Assembly (NCBI RefSeq): GCF_008086205.1
Contig: NZ_VSKK01000001.1
Coordinates: 372,001 to 436,000 of the forward strand
Reading direction: 5' to 3'
DNA from: Bizionia myxarmorum
Lineage (GTDB): Bacteria; Bacteroidota; Bacteroidia; Flavobacteriales; Flavobacteriaceae
DNA length: 64,000 nucleotides
Shown here: piece after piece, positions 55,265-63,461 of the stretch
How positions within the stretch are numbered: position 1 is the stretch's first letter
How the letters are laid out: every line of letters begins with the position of its first letter
Program-made: the position numbers and the translations under genes
The notes under the pieces: model-generated
The model's input: only the letters and a program-made list of their open reading frames with translations
Database searches by the model: none
Told to the model about the DNA's origin: nothing

Positions 55265-55723
55265 ATGTCAATTATGAATCTCAAAGAAATAATATCAAAA
55301 TTGCCTTATAAAAAGCCATTTCTTTTTGTTGATGATCTTATAGAAGTCACTGAAAATGGCATTTCAGGAACCTATACGTTTCATGAGAATCATGATTTTT
55401 ACAAAGGACATTTCAAAACTAATCCGGTTACGCCAGGTGTGATTTTAACCGAAACTATGGCGCAAATTGGATTGGTTTCATTTGGGATTTATCTTATGAA
55501 TGAATCTGGAGAATCTATTGATGACATTCAGATTGCTTTAACCTCAACAGAAATAGATTTTTTTAAACCTGTTTTTCCCAATGAGAAAGTGCTTGTAAAA
55601 AGTGAAAAGGATTATTTTAGATTCAACAAATTAAAATGTAACGTAGAAATGTTTAATGAAAAAGAGGAATTGGTTTGTCGCGGAAAAATAGCTGGAATGA
55701 TAGCGACAAAAAGCTTGAAATAA
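55265..55723 (+). CDS. FabZ-like 3-hydroxyacyl-ACP dehydratase
   Basis: A 152-residue hot-dog-fold dehydratase. The catalytic pair H49 (FYKGHF) and E63 (PGVILTETMAQ) is at exactly the FabZ positions. Four bases separate it from the reductase gene. An alternative start at ATG 55274 would shorten it by three residues. Probably acts on the cluster's own ACP. Confidence 0.88.
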   Translation: MSIMNLKEIISKLPYKKPFLFVDDLIEVTENGISGTYTFHENHDFYKGHFKTNPVTPGVILTETMAQIGLVSFGIYLMNESGESIDDIQIALTSTEIDFFKPVFPNEKVLVKSEKDYFRFNKLKCNVEMFNEKEELVCRGKIAGMIATKSLK

Positions 55724-55746
55724 AGTACACATTTCAAAAGAGAATT

Positions 55747-57018
55747 ATGAAAAATAGAGTCGTTATAACTGGTCTCGGTGTGGTTTCTCCTAATGGAGTT
55801 GGCCTCGCTGATTTTACCAAAGCCATAAAAAATGGCAGGTCCGGAATTGAATTCTATCCAGATTTAAAAGAATTGGGGTTTTCATGTTGCATTGGAGGAA
55901 AACCAAAAATTTCAGAAGCCTTAAAACGTGAGTATTTAACAGAACTACAGCTACGTGATTTTAATAGTTCAGGCATTTTATATGGCTGCATGGCGGGAAT
56001 AGATGCTTGGAAAGATGCGGGTTTCTCCATTTCTGATACTACAGATTATGACAGTGGAATTATTTTTGGAGCAGGAACTTCTGGAATTGAAAAATTTAGA
56101 GAAGCCATATATAAATTAGACGATAAACAAGTCAGGCGTTTAGGAAGCACCGTTGTGGCGCAAACCATGACAAGTGGCGTCAGCGCCTATTTAGGCGGTA
56201 TTTTAGGATTGGGAAATCAAGTCACCACCAATTCTTCGGCCTGCACAACAGGAACAGAAGCCATTTTAATGGGATTTGATCGTATAAAAGCTGGCCTTGC
56301 CAAACGCATGATAGTTGGTGGAACAAGCGATGAAGGACCTTATATTTGGGGAGGCTTTGATGCCATGCGGGTTCTAAATTACAAACATAATAACAATCCA
56401 GAATCAGGCTCGCGCCCTATGAGTGCATCAGCTTCTGGCTTAGTTCCAGGAAGTGGCGCTGGCGCCATGGTCATTGAATCTTTGGAAAGCGCCTTGGAGC
56501 GCAACGCCACCATTTATGCTGAAATTTTAGGTGGAGATGTTAATTCTGGCGGGCAAAGAAATGGCGGTTCTATGACAGCTCCAAACTCCAAAGCAGTACA
56601 ACGTTGCATTAAAAAAGCGGTAGAAAACTCCAACATAAAAGCTTCAGAAATCGATGCTATAAATGGCCATTTAACTGCAACAATAAAAGATTTTACGGAA
56701 ATTGAAAACTGGAGTATCGCCTTAAACTTAAAACACGAAGATTTCCCATATATCAATTCTTTAAAATCTATGGTTGGACATTGTTTATCCGCTTCTGGCG
56801 CTATTGAAAGTGTGGCAAGCGTTTTGCAAATTCATCATAACTTCATTTTCCCAAATATTAATTGCGAGGATTTAAATGAAGAGATTACGGCATTAATTTC
56901 GAAAGAAAAAATACCTCAAAAATTAATAGAAAAAGAAATTAATATCGTGGCCAAGGCAAGTTTCGGATTTGGAGATGTCAATGGCTGTATAATATTTAAA
57001 AAATTTAGAAAACAATGA
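55747..57018 (+). CDS. Beta-ketoacyl-ACP synthase (KAS II-like)
   Basis: A 423-residue condensing enzyme. The triad is C166 (SSACTTGTEAI), H308 (INGHLTAT) and H345 (KSMVGHCLSASG). In usual FabF the first His sits in a HGT motif; here it is GHLT, a small departure. The start MKNRVVITGLGVVSPNG at 55747 is preferred; the frame is open to 55675 within the dehydratase gene. Its stop overlaps the ACP start (ATGA). It would elongate the dedicated acyl chain. Confidence 0.9.
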   Translation: MKNRVVITGLGVVSPNGVGLADFTKAIKNGRSGIEFYPDLKELGFSCCIGGKPKISEALKREYLTELQLRDFNSSGILYGCMAGIDAWKDAGFSISDTTDYDSGIIFGAGTSGIEKFREAIYKLDDKQVRRLGSTVVAQTMTSGVSAYLGGILGLGNQVTTNSSACTTGTEAILMGFDRIKAGLAKRMIVGGTSDEGPYIWGGFDAMRVLNYKHNNNPESGSRPMSASASGLVPGSGAGAMVIESLESALERNATIYAEILGGDVNSGGQRNGGSMTAPNSKAVQRCIKKAVENSNIKASEIDAINGHLTATIKDFTEIENWSIALNLKHEDFPYINSLKSMVGHCLSASGAIESVASVLQIHHNFIFPNINCEDLNEEITALISKEKIPQKLIEKEINIVAKASFGFGDVNGCIIFKKFRKQ

Positions 57019-57272
57019 GTGATAAAGATAAAATGATTGCCGAATTAAAATTAATAGTAAAACCTTATATTCAAGACGAAAAAGGTTTTGAAGACATGCA
57101 TGAAGGAACAGATTTTATCAATGATTTAAAGATAAATTCAGCGAATTTGGTGGATGTTATTTTAGACATTGAAGATAAATATGATATTATTTTTGACAAT
57201 GATTCTATGGATAAAATGCTGAATGTAGAAGCCGCTTTAGAAATAATAAACCAAAAAGTTTCCGAAAAATAA
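57015..57272 (+). CDS. Acyl carrier protein of the type III PKS operon
   Basis: An 85-residue acidic ACP with the four-helix pattern. The attachment site reads LKINSANLVDVILDIED with S42; the usual Asp before this Ser is Asn here and the following Leu is Ala. The phosphopantetheinyl transferase is encoded next, starting on the stop codon (TAATG at 57270-57274), which suggests a matched pair. Confidence 0.85.
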   Translation: MSDKDKMIAELKLIVKPYIQDEKGFEDMHEGTDFINDLKINSANLVDVILDIEDKYDIIFDNDSMDKMLNVEAALEIINQKVSEK

Positions 57273-57847
57273 TGATTGGAAACGATATCGTGGATTTGAA
57301 AGAAACCAAGCTTACCACAAACTGGGAAAGACGTGGTTTTTTAGATAAAATCTTCACAGATAACGAGCAAAAAATGATATCTGACGCTAATGATCCTTTT
57401 AAAACCGTTTGGAAATTGTGGAGCATGAAAGAAAGTGCTTATAAAGTTTTTATTCAAGCTGGTGGGAAACGCTTTTATAATCCGAAGAAAATTGCATGTC
57501 AATTTGAAGATGGGTTTGATCAGGTTTCTATTGAGTTCATGAAATTTCAAACCGAAACGATTTGTAACCATGATTATATTTTAAGTACTGCCAGAATGGA
57601 TGATGCTGATTCTAAAAGTTTCGTTTATAACTTACCTGAAAGAGATATAAAAAAACAAAGTGCTTTTTTAAAACAACAATTTATTGCAGACTTTTCAATC
57701 CATAATGATTTGAATTTCGGTGATTTAGTAATTAGAAAAACAGACGTTGGCGTACCTAAATTGCTCTATAAAGACAAAGAATTAGATGTCTCATTTTCAT
57801 TAACGCATCATGGCATATATGGAAGTTATTCGGTTTTAAATTTCTGA
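57272..57847 (+). CDS. 4'-phosphopantetheinyl transferase (Sfp-like)
   Basis: A 191-residue enzyme that transfers phosphopantetheine from CoA to the ACP serine. Motifs are IGNDIVDL (2-9) and WSMKESAYK (about 50-58), which give the Mg2+ ligands and the catalytic Lys and Glu. Its presence beside the atypical ACP suggests a dedicated activator. No other PPTase is seen in the window. Confidence 0.88.
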   Translation: MIGNDIVDLKETKLTTNWERRGFLDKIFTDNEQKMISDANDPFKTVWKLWSMKESAYKVFIQAGGKRFYNPKKIACQFEDGFDQVSIEFMKFQTETICNHDYILSTARMDDADSKSFVYNLPERDIKKQSAFLKQQFIADFSIHNDLNFGDLVIRKTDVGVPKLLYKDKELDVSFSLTHHGIYGSYSVLNF

Positions 57848-57890
57848 AATTGCTAATTTTTAAAAAATTAAAACAACTAACGTTATTCAT

Positions 57891-58535
57891 ATGGCAAAGC
57901 TTTTAAGCTATTTATACCCTATTACCAAGAAAGTGAATTCGGATATCAACGGAACGCTGGAAATTACTTGGTACAACGGAAAAAAGCATTTAAACTCTAA
58001 AAACGCCAACTATTCCTATGGTTCCTTACAACGGATTTTAAAATTTGGATTGGAAAAATTAAATCTTAAAAATGTCAACTCTATTCTTGTTTTAGGTCTG
58101 GGTGGTGGCAGCGTTATACAAACCCTTCGCACCGATTTTAACTTTAAAAATCATATAACCGCTGTGGAAATTGATCCGCAGATTATTACCATTGCCAAAG
58201 AGGAATTTCAAATAGAATCTTCTGAAAGTCTAAATATTATTTGTGACGATGCGCTGAAATTTGTAGAAAACACATCTGAAACCTTCGACCTCATCATCAT
58301 TGATTTATTTATAGATTTAAGTGTACCAGAATCATTTTTAGAGCTATCTTTTTGGGAAAACATTCTTAAATGCAAATCAGCCAGTGGTGCTATTCTTTTT
58401 AATGGTTCTTTGAAAAAAGAACTTTCGCACAAACTAGAAACCATTATCGGTTATTTAAAATCGCATATTTATCAAGTGGTTGTTTATAAAAAAGTGAATC
58501 AAACTAATACGCTTGTGATTGGGAAATCACTTTAG
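57891..58535 (+). CDS. Spermidine-synthase-like methyltransferase-fold protein
   Basis: A 214-residue protein with the spermidine-synthase Rossmann core (ILVLGLGGGSVIQTL, about 65-79; AVEIDPQIITIAKEEF, about 88-103), but shorter than true aminopropyltransferases, lacking most of the N-terminal beta domain; the segment after IIIDLF lacks the DxxDP pattern of polyamine synthases. More likely a methyltransferase-like enzyme or a non-catalytic relative. It follows the PPTase by 43 bases on the same strand and may belong to the operon. Confidence 0.75.
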   Translation: MAKLLSYLYPITKKVNSDINGTLEITWYNGKKHLNSKNANYSYGSLQRILKFGLEKLNLKNVNSILVLGLGGGSVIQTLRTDFNFKNHITAVEIDPQIITIAKEEFQIESSESLNIICDDALKFVENTSETFDLIIIDLFIDLSVPESFLELSFWENILKCKSASGAILFNGSLKKELSHKLETIIGYLKSHIYQVVVYKKVNQTNTLVIGKSL

Positions 58536-58626
58536 ATAGATAATAGTTAACGAATAATTAATATATTTATATCGAGTTGCAATAATTTAAGTACAACTTC
58601 TTTATAATTCGAATCAAATTTCAAAA

Positions 58627-59136
58627 ATGAAAAATATACTTTTTATTTTAATTTCATCACTTCTAGTTAACTGTGGAGGTAATGAAGCCAAAAACACAAG
58701 TTCTTTAGTTGATATGAAATTCCATAGATATAATGAAATTGACGAGCTCTCAAATTACACTAAAATTAGTGATACTGTCATTTACGGAAATAACGAAGAA
58801 CCCAAACATAGTATACTTCATTTAAAAAATGACTTGAATAATTTAGTCATATTTAATAGTATTTCTAGTGACACCAGTAATGATAAAAGATTATTTACAA
58901 TTTTAGACACTTTAGTCATTCCAAATAGTAATAAATCTAAACTTGTAACAATTGGTTATTGCCAAATTAATCAGGACATGAACGAAAATCTAATTGCTAT
59001 TGTTGATAAAACAGATAGTTTAATCATTGAAAACATTCATAAAGTTTGGATGGCAAACACAGCTTCTAATAAAATTGAAAGCATAAATAATCTTGACGAG
59101 ATTACGTGTTTTAACGAATGGTTCGTTATGAATTAA
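58627..59136 (+). CDS. Lipoprotein of unknown function
   Basis: A 169-residue protein with a lipoprotein signal (MKNILFILISSLLVNCGG; Cys at about 16) and no recognisable domain afterwards. Composition is polar with many Asn, Asp and Ser. It follows the polyketide operon by 91 bases; no promoter is recognised, so cotranscription is possible. Confidence 0.7.
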   Translation: MKNILFILISSLLVNCGGNEAKNTSSLVDMKFHRYNEIDELSNYTKISDTVIYGNNEEPKHSILHLKNDLNNLVIFNSISSDTSNDKRLFTILDTLVIPNSNKSKLVTIGYCQINQDMNENLIAIVDKTDSLIIENIHKVWMANTASNKIESINNLDEITCFNEWFVMN

Positions 59137-59160
59137 TGGGTCACATTAAAAAACAATACG

Positions 59161-59511
59161 ATGCAAAAACAATGTCCAGAATGTGGTGATAAAATTGTTG
59201 GAAGAATTGATAAAAAATTCTGTAGTGACGCCTGTCGGAATGCCTTTAATAATAACATTAATAAGGACCATAAAAACCTGATTCGGAATACCAATAACCG
59301 TTTACGGAAAAACTACCGAATTTTAGAAGAATTAAATCCGGAGCAAAAAACCAAATCATCAAGAGCCAAACTCATAGAAAAAGGTTTCGATTTTAATTAC
59401 ATTACCAGCATCTACACCACCAAAGCTGGCACCATTTATTATTTTGTTTATGACCAAGGTTATTTACCACTAGAAGGTGATTACTACGCATTGGTTAAAC
59501 GTGAAAATTAA
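59161..59511 (+). CDS. Small zinc-ribbon protein
   Basis: A 116-residue cytoplasmic protein. The N-terminus has a four-cysteine ribbon: CPECG and CSDACRNAF (C5, C8, C21, C25), of the DUF2116-like type. The remainder is basic and helical, ending in a short beta region (YYFVYDQGYLPLEGDYYALVK). Possibly nucleic-acid binding. Its stop codon abuts the stop codon of the convergent CBS gene with no spacer. Confidence 0.75.
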   Translation: MQKQCPECGDKIVGRIDKKFCSDACRNAFNNNINKDHKNLIRNTNNRLRKNYRILEELNPEQKTKSSRAKLIEKGFDFNYITSIYTTKAGTIYYFVYDQGYLPLEGDYYALVKREN

Positions 59512-59979
59512 TTATTTCCAATTATGTCCTTTGAGTTGCATGGCGGCTTTTAAAATATCTTTCTGACTAATTTGTCCCATTAATTTACCATCTATAACTA
59601 TAGGAAAACGTCTAATTTTAGAATCTAGAAATTTTCTGGCAGCTTCAAAAACATCCATATTACCATCAATAGTTTCTACATTTTTTACCATGCGATTTTC
59701 AACAATATCTTGTTCTACAGGCATGTTGTAATAATGACTCTCCGTAATTTGTTTTAAGCAATCGCCTTCAGAAATAATCCCGATTAATTCATTATTTGCA
59801 TTTACAACTGGTCCACCCGATATTCTATTAGCAATTAATGCATGGATAACTTCATCTACGGTTTGCTCGGGTTTAAACGTAATTAAATCCCGCGTCATAT
59901 AATCGCAAACTTTTAATTGCACATTTTCATTGATATTATTTTGCTGCTTTCGCGCGCCTTGAAAACTTTTAATCCCCAT
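59512..59979 (-). CDS. CBS-domain-pair protein
   Basis: A 155-residue soluble protein made almost entirely of two CBS domains (about 25-85 and 95-150); NRISGGPVVNANNELIGIISEGDCL and RRFPIVIDGKLMGQISQKDILKA (both given by their key stretches) are the second halves of the two. CBS pairs bind adenine nucleotides and regulate partner proteins; no partner is evident nearby. Confidence 0.88.
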   Translation of the reverse strand: MGIKSFQGARKQQNNINENVQLKVCDYMTRDLITFKPEQTVDEVIHALIANRISGGPVVNANNELIGIISEGDCLKQITESHYYNMPVEQDIVENRMVKNVETIDGNMDVFEAARKFLDSKIRRFPIVIDGKLMGQISQKDILKAAMQLKGHNWK

Positions 59980-60102
59980 AAATATAGATGTTTAGAACCT
60001 TGAATATAGATAATTTTGTGCTGTTTTCCAAAAGACTTATGACAAGTTTACGATTCCTCTTAAATTATGTACTTTTAATTTTCAAAACTAACTGCTCTTC
60101 TC

Positions 60103-62403
60103 ATGCTTAAAAAAATAATTGCTTTTATACTAATCGTTTTGGCCGTATACTGGAGCTTTTTTGTATTACTACCAAGTGATATTTCAAAATTAGATGCGCC
60201 AGAAAACACATTTTCTACAGAACGCGCTTTGGTTCATTTAAAGGAAATTTCTAAAGCACCACATTATCTAGGTAATGCCGAGCATGAAGTTGTACGGAAT
60301 TATATTATTCAGCAATTGGAAACTTTGGGTTTGGAAACTGAAGTTCAAGAACAGGTTTCCATCAGTCAATGGGGAAATGTTTCCAAGCCTAAAAATATTG
60401 TTGCCAAACTAAAAGGCAAAGAAAATGGCAAGGCTTTACTTTTATTAACGCATTATGATAGTCACCCGCATTCGTCATTTGGTGCTAGTGATGCAGGTTC
60501 TGGTGTGGTTACAATTTTAGAAGGAATCCGTGCTTTTATAAGCGACAATAAAACACCTAAAAATGATATTATAATCGTCATTACAGACGGCGAAGAATTA
60601 GGATTAAACGGTGCAGATACCTTTGTAAATAAACATCCATGGGCAAAAAATGTTGGTCTGGTTTTAAATTTTGAAGCACGCGGTTCTGGCGGCCCAAGTT
60701 ACATGCTCATTGAAACCAATCAAGGCAACGCCGAATTGATGAAGCATTTTGTTGCTGCAAATCCAGAATTTCCTGTTGCCAATTCGCTTGCTTATAGCAT
60801 TTATAAAATGCTGCCCAATGATACGGATTTAACCCGTTTTCGTGAAGATGGAAATATTGATGGTTTTAATTTCGCCTTTATTGATGATCATTTTGATTAC
60901 CACACCGCTCTAGATACCTACGAAAGATTAGACCGGAATACGCTGGAGCATCAAGGCAATTATTTGATGCCACTACTCCATTATTTTTCGGAAGCCGATT
61001 TGAATTCAGTAAAAAGCACTGAAGACTACATTTATTTTAATGTGCCACTATTTAAAACCGTCATTTATCCATTTGCTTGGATTTTTCCGATGCTTATTTT
61101 AGCGATTTTGGTGTTTATAGGTCTAATTTTTCATGGCATTAAAAAAGAAGCGTTTTTCTTTTCTGAAATCGGTCGTGGATTTGCTGCTTTCTTATTAACC
61201 CTTATTTCAGCTGGAGGAATTGGCTTGGGGTTATTGCTGCTTATAAAACAGCTGTATCCACAATACAATGACATACTACACGGTTTCACTTATAACGGCC
61301 ACGTTTATATTGTAGCTTTTGCCTCATTGGCTCTAACGATCTGTTTTGGCATTTATCATCGCCTCTATAAATCCAATAATACAGCTAGCTTATTAGTAGC
61401 GCCTTTATTTTTCTGGTTAGTTATCTGTACACTTGTTGCCATGAATCTTCCAGGTGCTAGCTTTTTTATTATTCCTGTGTTTTTCGGATTATTAAGTCTG
61501 TTTATTCTAATAAGACAGAAAAAACCAAATCTTATTTTATTAGCGCTTTTAGGTTTCCCAGTTATAACCATCATGTCGCCGTTTATTAAAATGTTTCCCG
61601 TAGGATTGGGTTTGAAAATTTTATTTGTGACCTGTATTTTAGTGGTTTTAATTTTTGGCATGTTGGTTTCTGTATTTGGATTTTATAAAAATCAAAAACT
61701 ATTAGCGCGACTGTTTTTAATTATTACAATTACGAGTTTGGTAGTAGCACATATACAATCTAATTTTTCAGAAGAAAGGCCCAAACCAAACAGTTTAAAT
61801 TACGTTTTAGATAGTGATAAAAATACCGCCGTTTGGGCAACTTATGATGCTATTTTAGATAGTTATACCAAACCTTTTTTAACAGAGAAGCCTGATGATG
61901 CATCCATTTTGAACAAAAATACCATTGGTAGTAAATACAAATCAGGTTTTACATATACTAAAAACGCGCCATTGAAATCATTGGTAAAACCAGAAATCAC
62001 CATTGTATCTGACACCATTATCAATAATTTCCGTCAAGTTCACATTCAATTTAAATCTAACCGCAAAGCTGAACGTATAGAAGTTTTTGCCGATAGTACA
62101 AATGTGTTTAAAGAGGCCATAATTAATGGTGTTTCAGCAAAGAAAAATACGGCAATGGAAAATGTGTTTACAGAACGCTTCAACAACCGCCTGTTTAGCT
62201 ATTTTGTTTCAGACAATGAACCTCTGGAAATGGTTTTAACCATTCCTGAAAATCAAAAAACAATCTTAACATTTTATGAAGCAACTTATGATATCTTAAC
62301 CAATCCAGAGTTTTCAATTCCGGGTAGAACTAAAGCTATGATACCAAAACCGTTTGTACTAAACGACGCTGTTATTATTAAAAGCAGCTTTGAAATTAAA
62401 TAA
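60103..62403 (+). CDS. Membrane-anchored M28-family peptidase
   Basis: A 766-residue aminopeptidase-like protein. An N-terminal membrane segment (about 5-25) precedes the M28 domain with HYDSHPHS (about 117-124), DAGSG (about 132), DGEELGLNG (about 162-170), NFEARGSGG and a late HFDYHTALD that supply the two-zinc site. After about residue 315 come eight or nine hydrophobic segments and a C-terminal exported domain, the layout of Fxna/ERMP1-like peptidases. TACTTTTA (60070-60077) is a weak -7 candidate. Confidence 0.88.
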   Translation: MLKKIIAFILIVLAVYWSFFVLLPSDISKLDAPENTFSTERALVHLKEISKAPHYLGNAEHEVVRNYIIQQLETLGLETEVQEQVSISQWGNVSKPKNIVAKLKGKENGKALLLLTHYDSHPHSSFGASDAGSGVVTILEGIRAFISDNKTPKNDIIIVITDGEELGLNGADTFVNKHPWAKNVGLVLNFEARGSGGPSYMLIETNQGNAELMKHFVAANPEFPVANSLAYSIYKMLPNDTDLTRFREDGNIDGFNFAFIDDHFDYHTALDTYERLDRNTLEHQGNYLMPLLHYFSEADLNSVKSTEDYIYFNVPLFKTVIYPFAWIFPMLILAILVFIGLIFHGIKKEAFFFSEIGRGFAAFLLTLISAGGIGLGLLLLIKQLYPQYNDILHGFTYNGHVYIVAFASLALTICFGIYHRLYKSNNTASLLVAPLFFWLVICTLVAMNLPGASFFIIPVFFGLLSLFILIRQKKPNLILLALLGFPVITIMSPFIKMFPVGLGLKILFVTCILVVLIFGMLVSVFGFYKNQKLLARLFLIITITSLVVAHIQSNFSEERPKPNSLNYVLDSDKNTAVWATYDAILDSYTKPFLTEKPDDASILNKNTIGSKYKSGFTYTKNAPLKSLVKPEITIVSDTIINNFRQVHIQFKSNRKAERIEVFADSTNVFKEAIINGVSAKKNTAMENVFTERFNNRLFSYFVSDNEPLEMVLTIPENQKTILTFYEATYDILTNPEFSIPGRTKAMIPKPFVLNDAVIIKSSFEIK

Positions 62404-62440
62404 TTAGCAATGTTTTAAGATAATGAGTCACTATTTTTTT

Positions 62441-62448
62441 TAGCTTTG
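62441..62448 (+). promoter_or_regulatory. -7 element for the TPR gene
   Basis: TAGCTTTG ends 23 bases before the start at 62472. Confidence 0.5.
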
Positions 62449-62471
62449 ACGCCTATTAAACAATATTTTTT

Positions 62472-63176
62472 ATGAAAAAATTAGTTATTGTAGCCTTATG
62501 CTTTTTAGGATTTCAGGCACAAGCACAAACAGACACACAATTATTGGAGCATTTTCGTGCTTATTATACGCAAATGAAAATTCAAGGTGATACACAAGGA
62601 ATTATCAATGGTTTAACCCATTTAATTATCTTATCACCTAAAGAATCACAAGCGCATAAAGACACATTGGCCATGGTTTATATGAGTGAAGGAAATCATG
62701 TTCAAGCTTTGAATACTATTGGTATAGATGCAAATGCTAAAGATTCTGATGTTGCTGTTGAAGTAAAAGCTGTTTCTTTAAAAGCATTAAACGAATCTGA
62801 TCGTGCACTTATTCAATTTGAAGAACTGTTTAGACGTACACCAGATCCTTCCATAGCTTATGAATTGGCGGAATTATATTTACAAACCAATCAATTGGAA
62901 AATTGCAATACTTATATTGAATACGGTTTAAAAAATGCAGAAGATAATATGGGAAAAGCCTATTATGAAAGTCAACAACCATATCAAGTTTCTTTAAAAT
63001 CAGCCTTTTTATATTTGAAAGCTTTATCTACTTACAATGAAAATAAAGCCACCAATATTGATAAAGCAGTCGCGATTTTAGATGAAGCGATAAAGATATC
63101 TTCAAACTTTAATTTGGCCATTATTAGTAAAGATGCCTTATTGAACCAGAAAAAAGAACCGAAAGCAAAAGAGTAG
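62472..63176 (+). CDS. Exported TPR-like protein
   Basis: A 234-residue periplasmic protein with a clear signal peptide (MKKLVIVALCFLGFQAQAQ) and helical repeats resembling TPRs (for example AYELAELYLQTNQLENCNTY near residue 137). Role unknown, probably protein-protein contacts. A strong terminator follows. Confidence 0.8.
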   Translation: MKKLVIVALCFLGFQAQAQTDTQLLEHFRAYYTQMKIQGDTQGIINGLTHLIILSPKESQAHKDTLAMVYMSEGNHVQALNTIGIDANAKDSDVAVEVKAVSLKALNESDRALIQFEELFRRTPDPSIAYELAELYLQTNQLENCNTYIEYGLKNAEDNMGKAYYESQQPYQVSLKSAFLYLKALSTYNENKATNIDKAVAILDEAIKISSNFNLAIISKDALLNQKKEPKAKE

Positions 63177-63204
63177 TTTGCTTGTATTATAATTTAGATT
63201 GAAA

Positions 63205-63244
63205 AAAAACACCAATTTCAGTAATTGAAATTGGTGTTTTTTTG
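63205..63244 (+). terminator. Terminator after the TPR gene
   Basis: AAAAACACCAATTTCA (63205-63220) and TGAAATTGGTGTTTTT (63226-63241) form a perfect 16-bp stem with a five-base loop and a T-run. Confidence 0.9.
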
Positions 63245-63402
63245 TGTCTTTTAATAAACTAAATATCGTTTAGCGCTCTAGAATTACGAGAAGTAATTTA
63301 ACCTTCCTATAATGTTTAATTCTACTTATAGCATGAACAGTAATATTTCAAATTAAATATAGTGATCGCGAATTTTACAAAAAATCGTGAATCTTTAAAA
63401 TG

Positions 63403-63433
63403 AAAAAGCAGCTAAAAATTTTAGCTGCTTTTC
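63403..63433 (-). terminator. Terminator of the M13 peptidase gene
   Basis: AAAAGCAGCTAAAA (63404-63417) and TTTTAGCTGCTTTT (63419-63432) form a 14-bp stem 29 bases after the minus-strand stop codon. The 200-base stretch between the two terminators (63245-63402) shows no gene. Confidence 0.8.
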
Positions 63434-63461
63434 TATAATTCATATTAAGATACTAATAATC

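Noticed and set aside
57891-58535. True spermidine synthase
   Set aside because: Too short, N-terminal domain largely missing and the catalytic DxxDP region absent.
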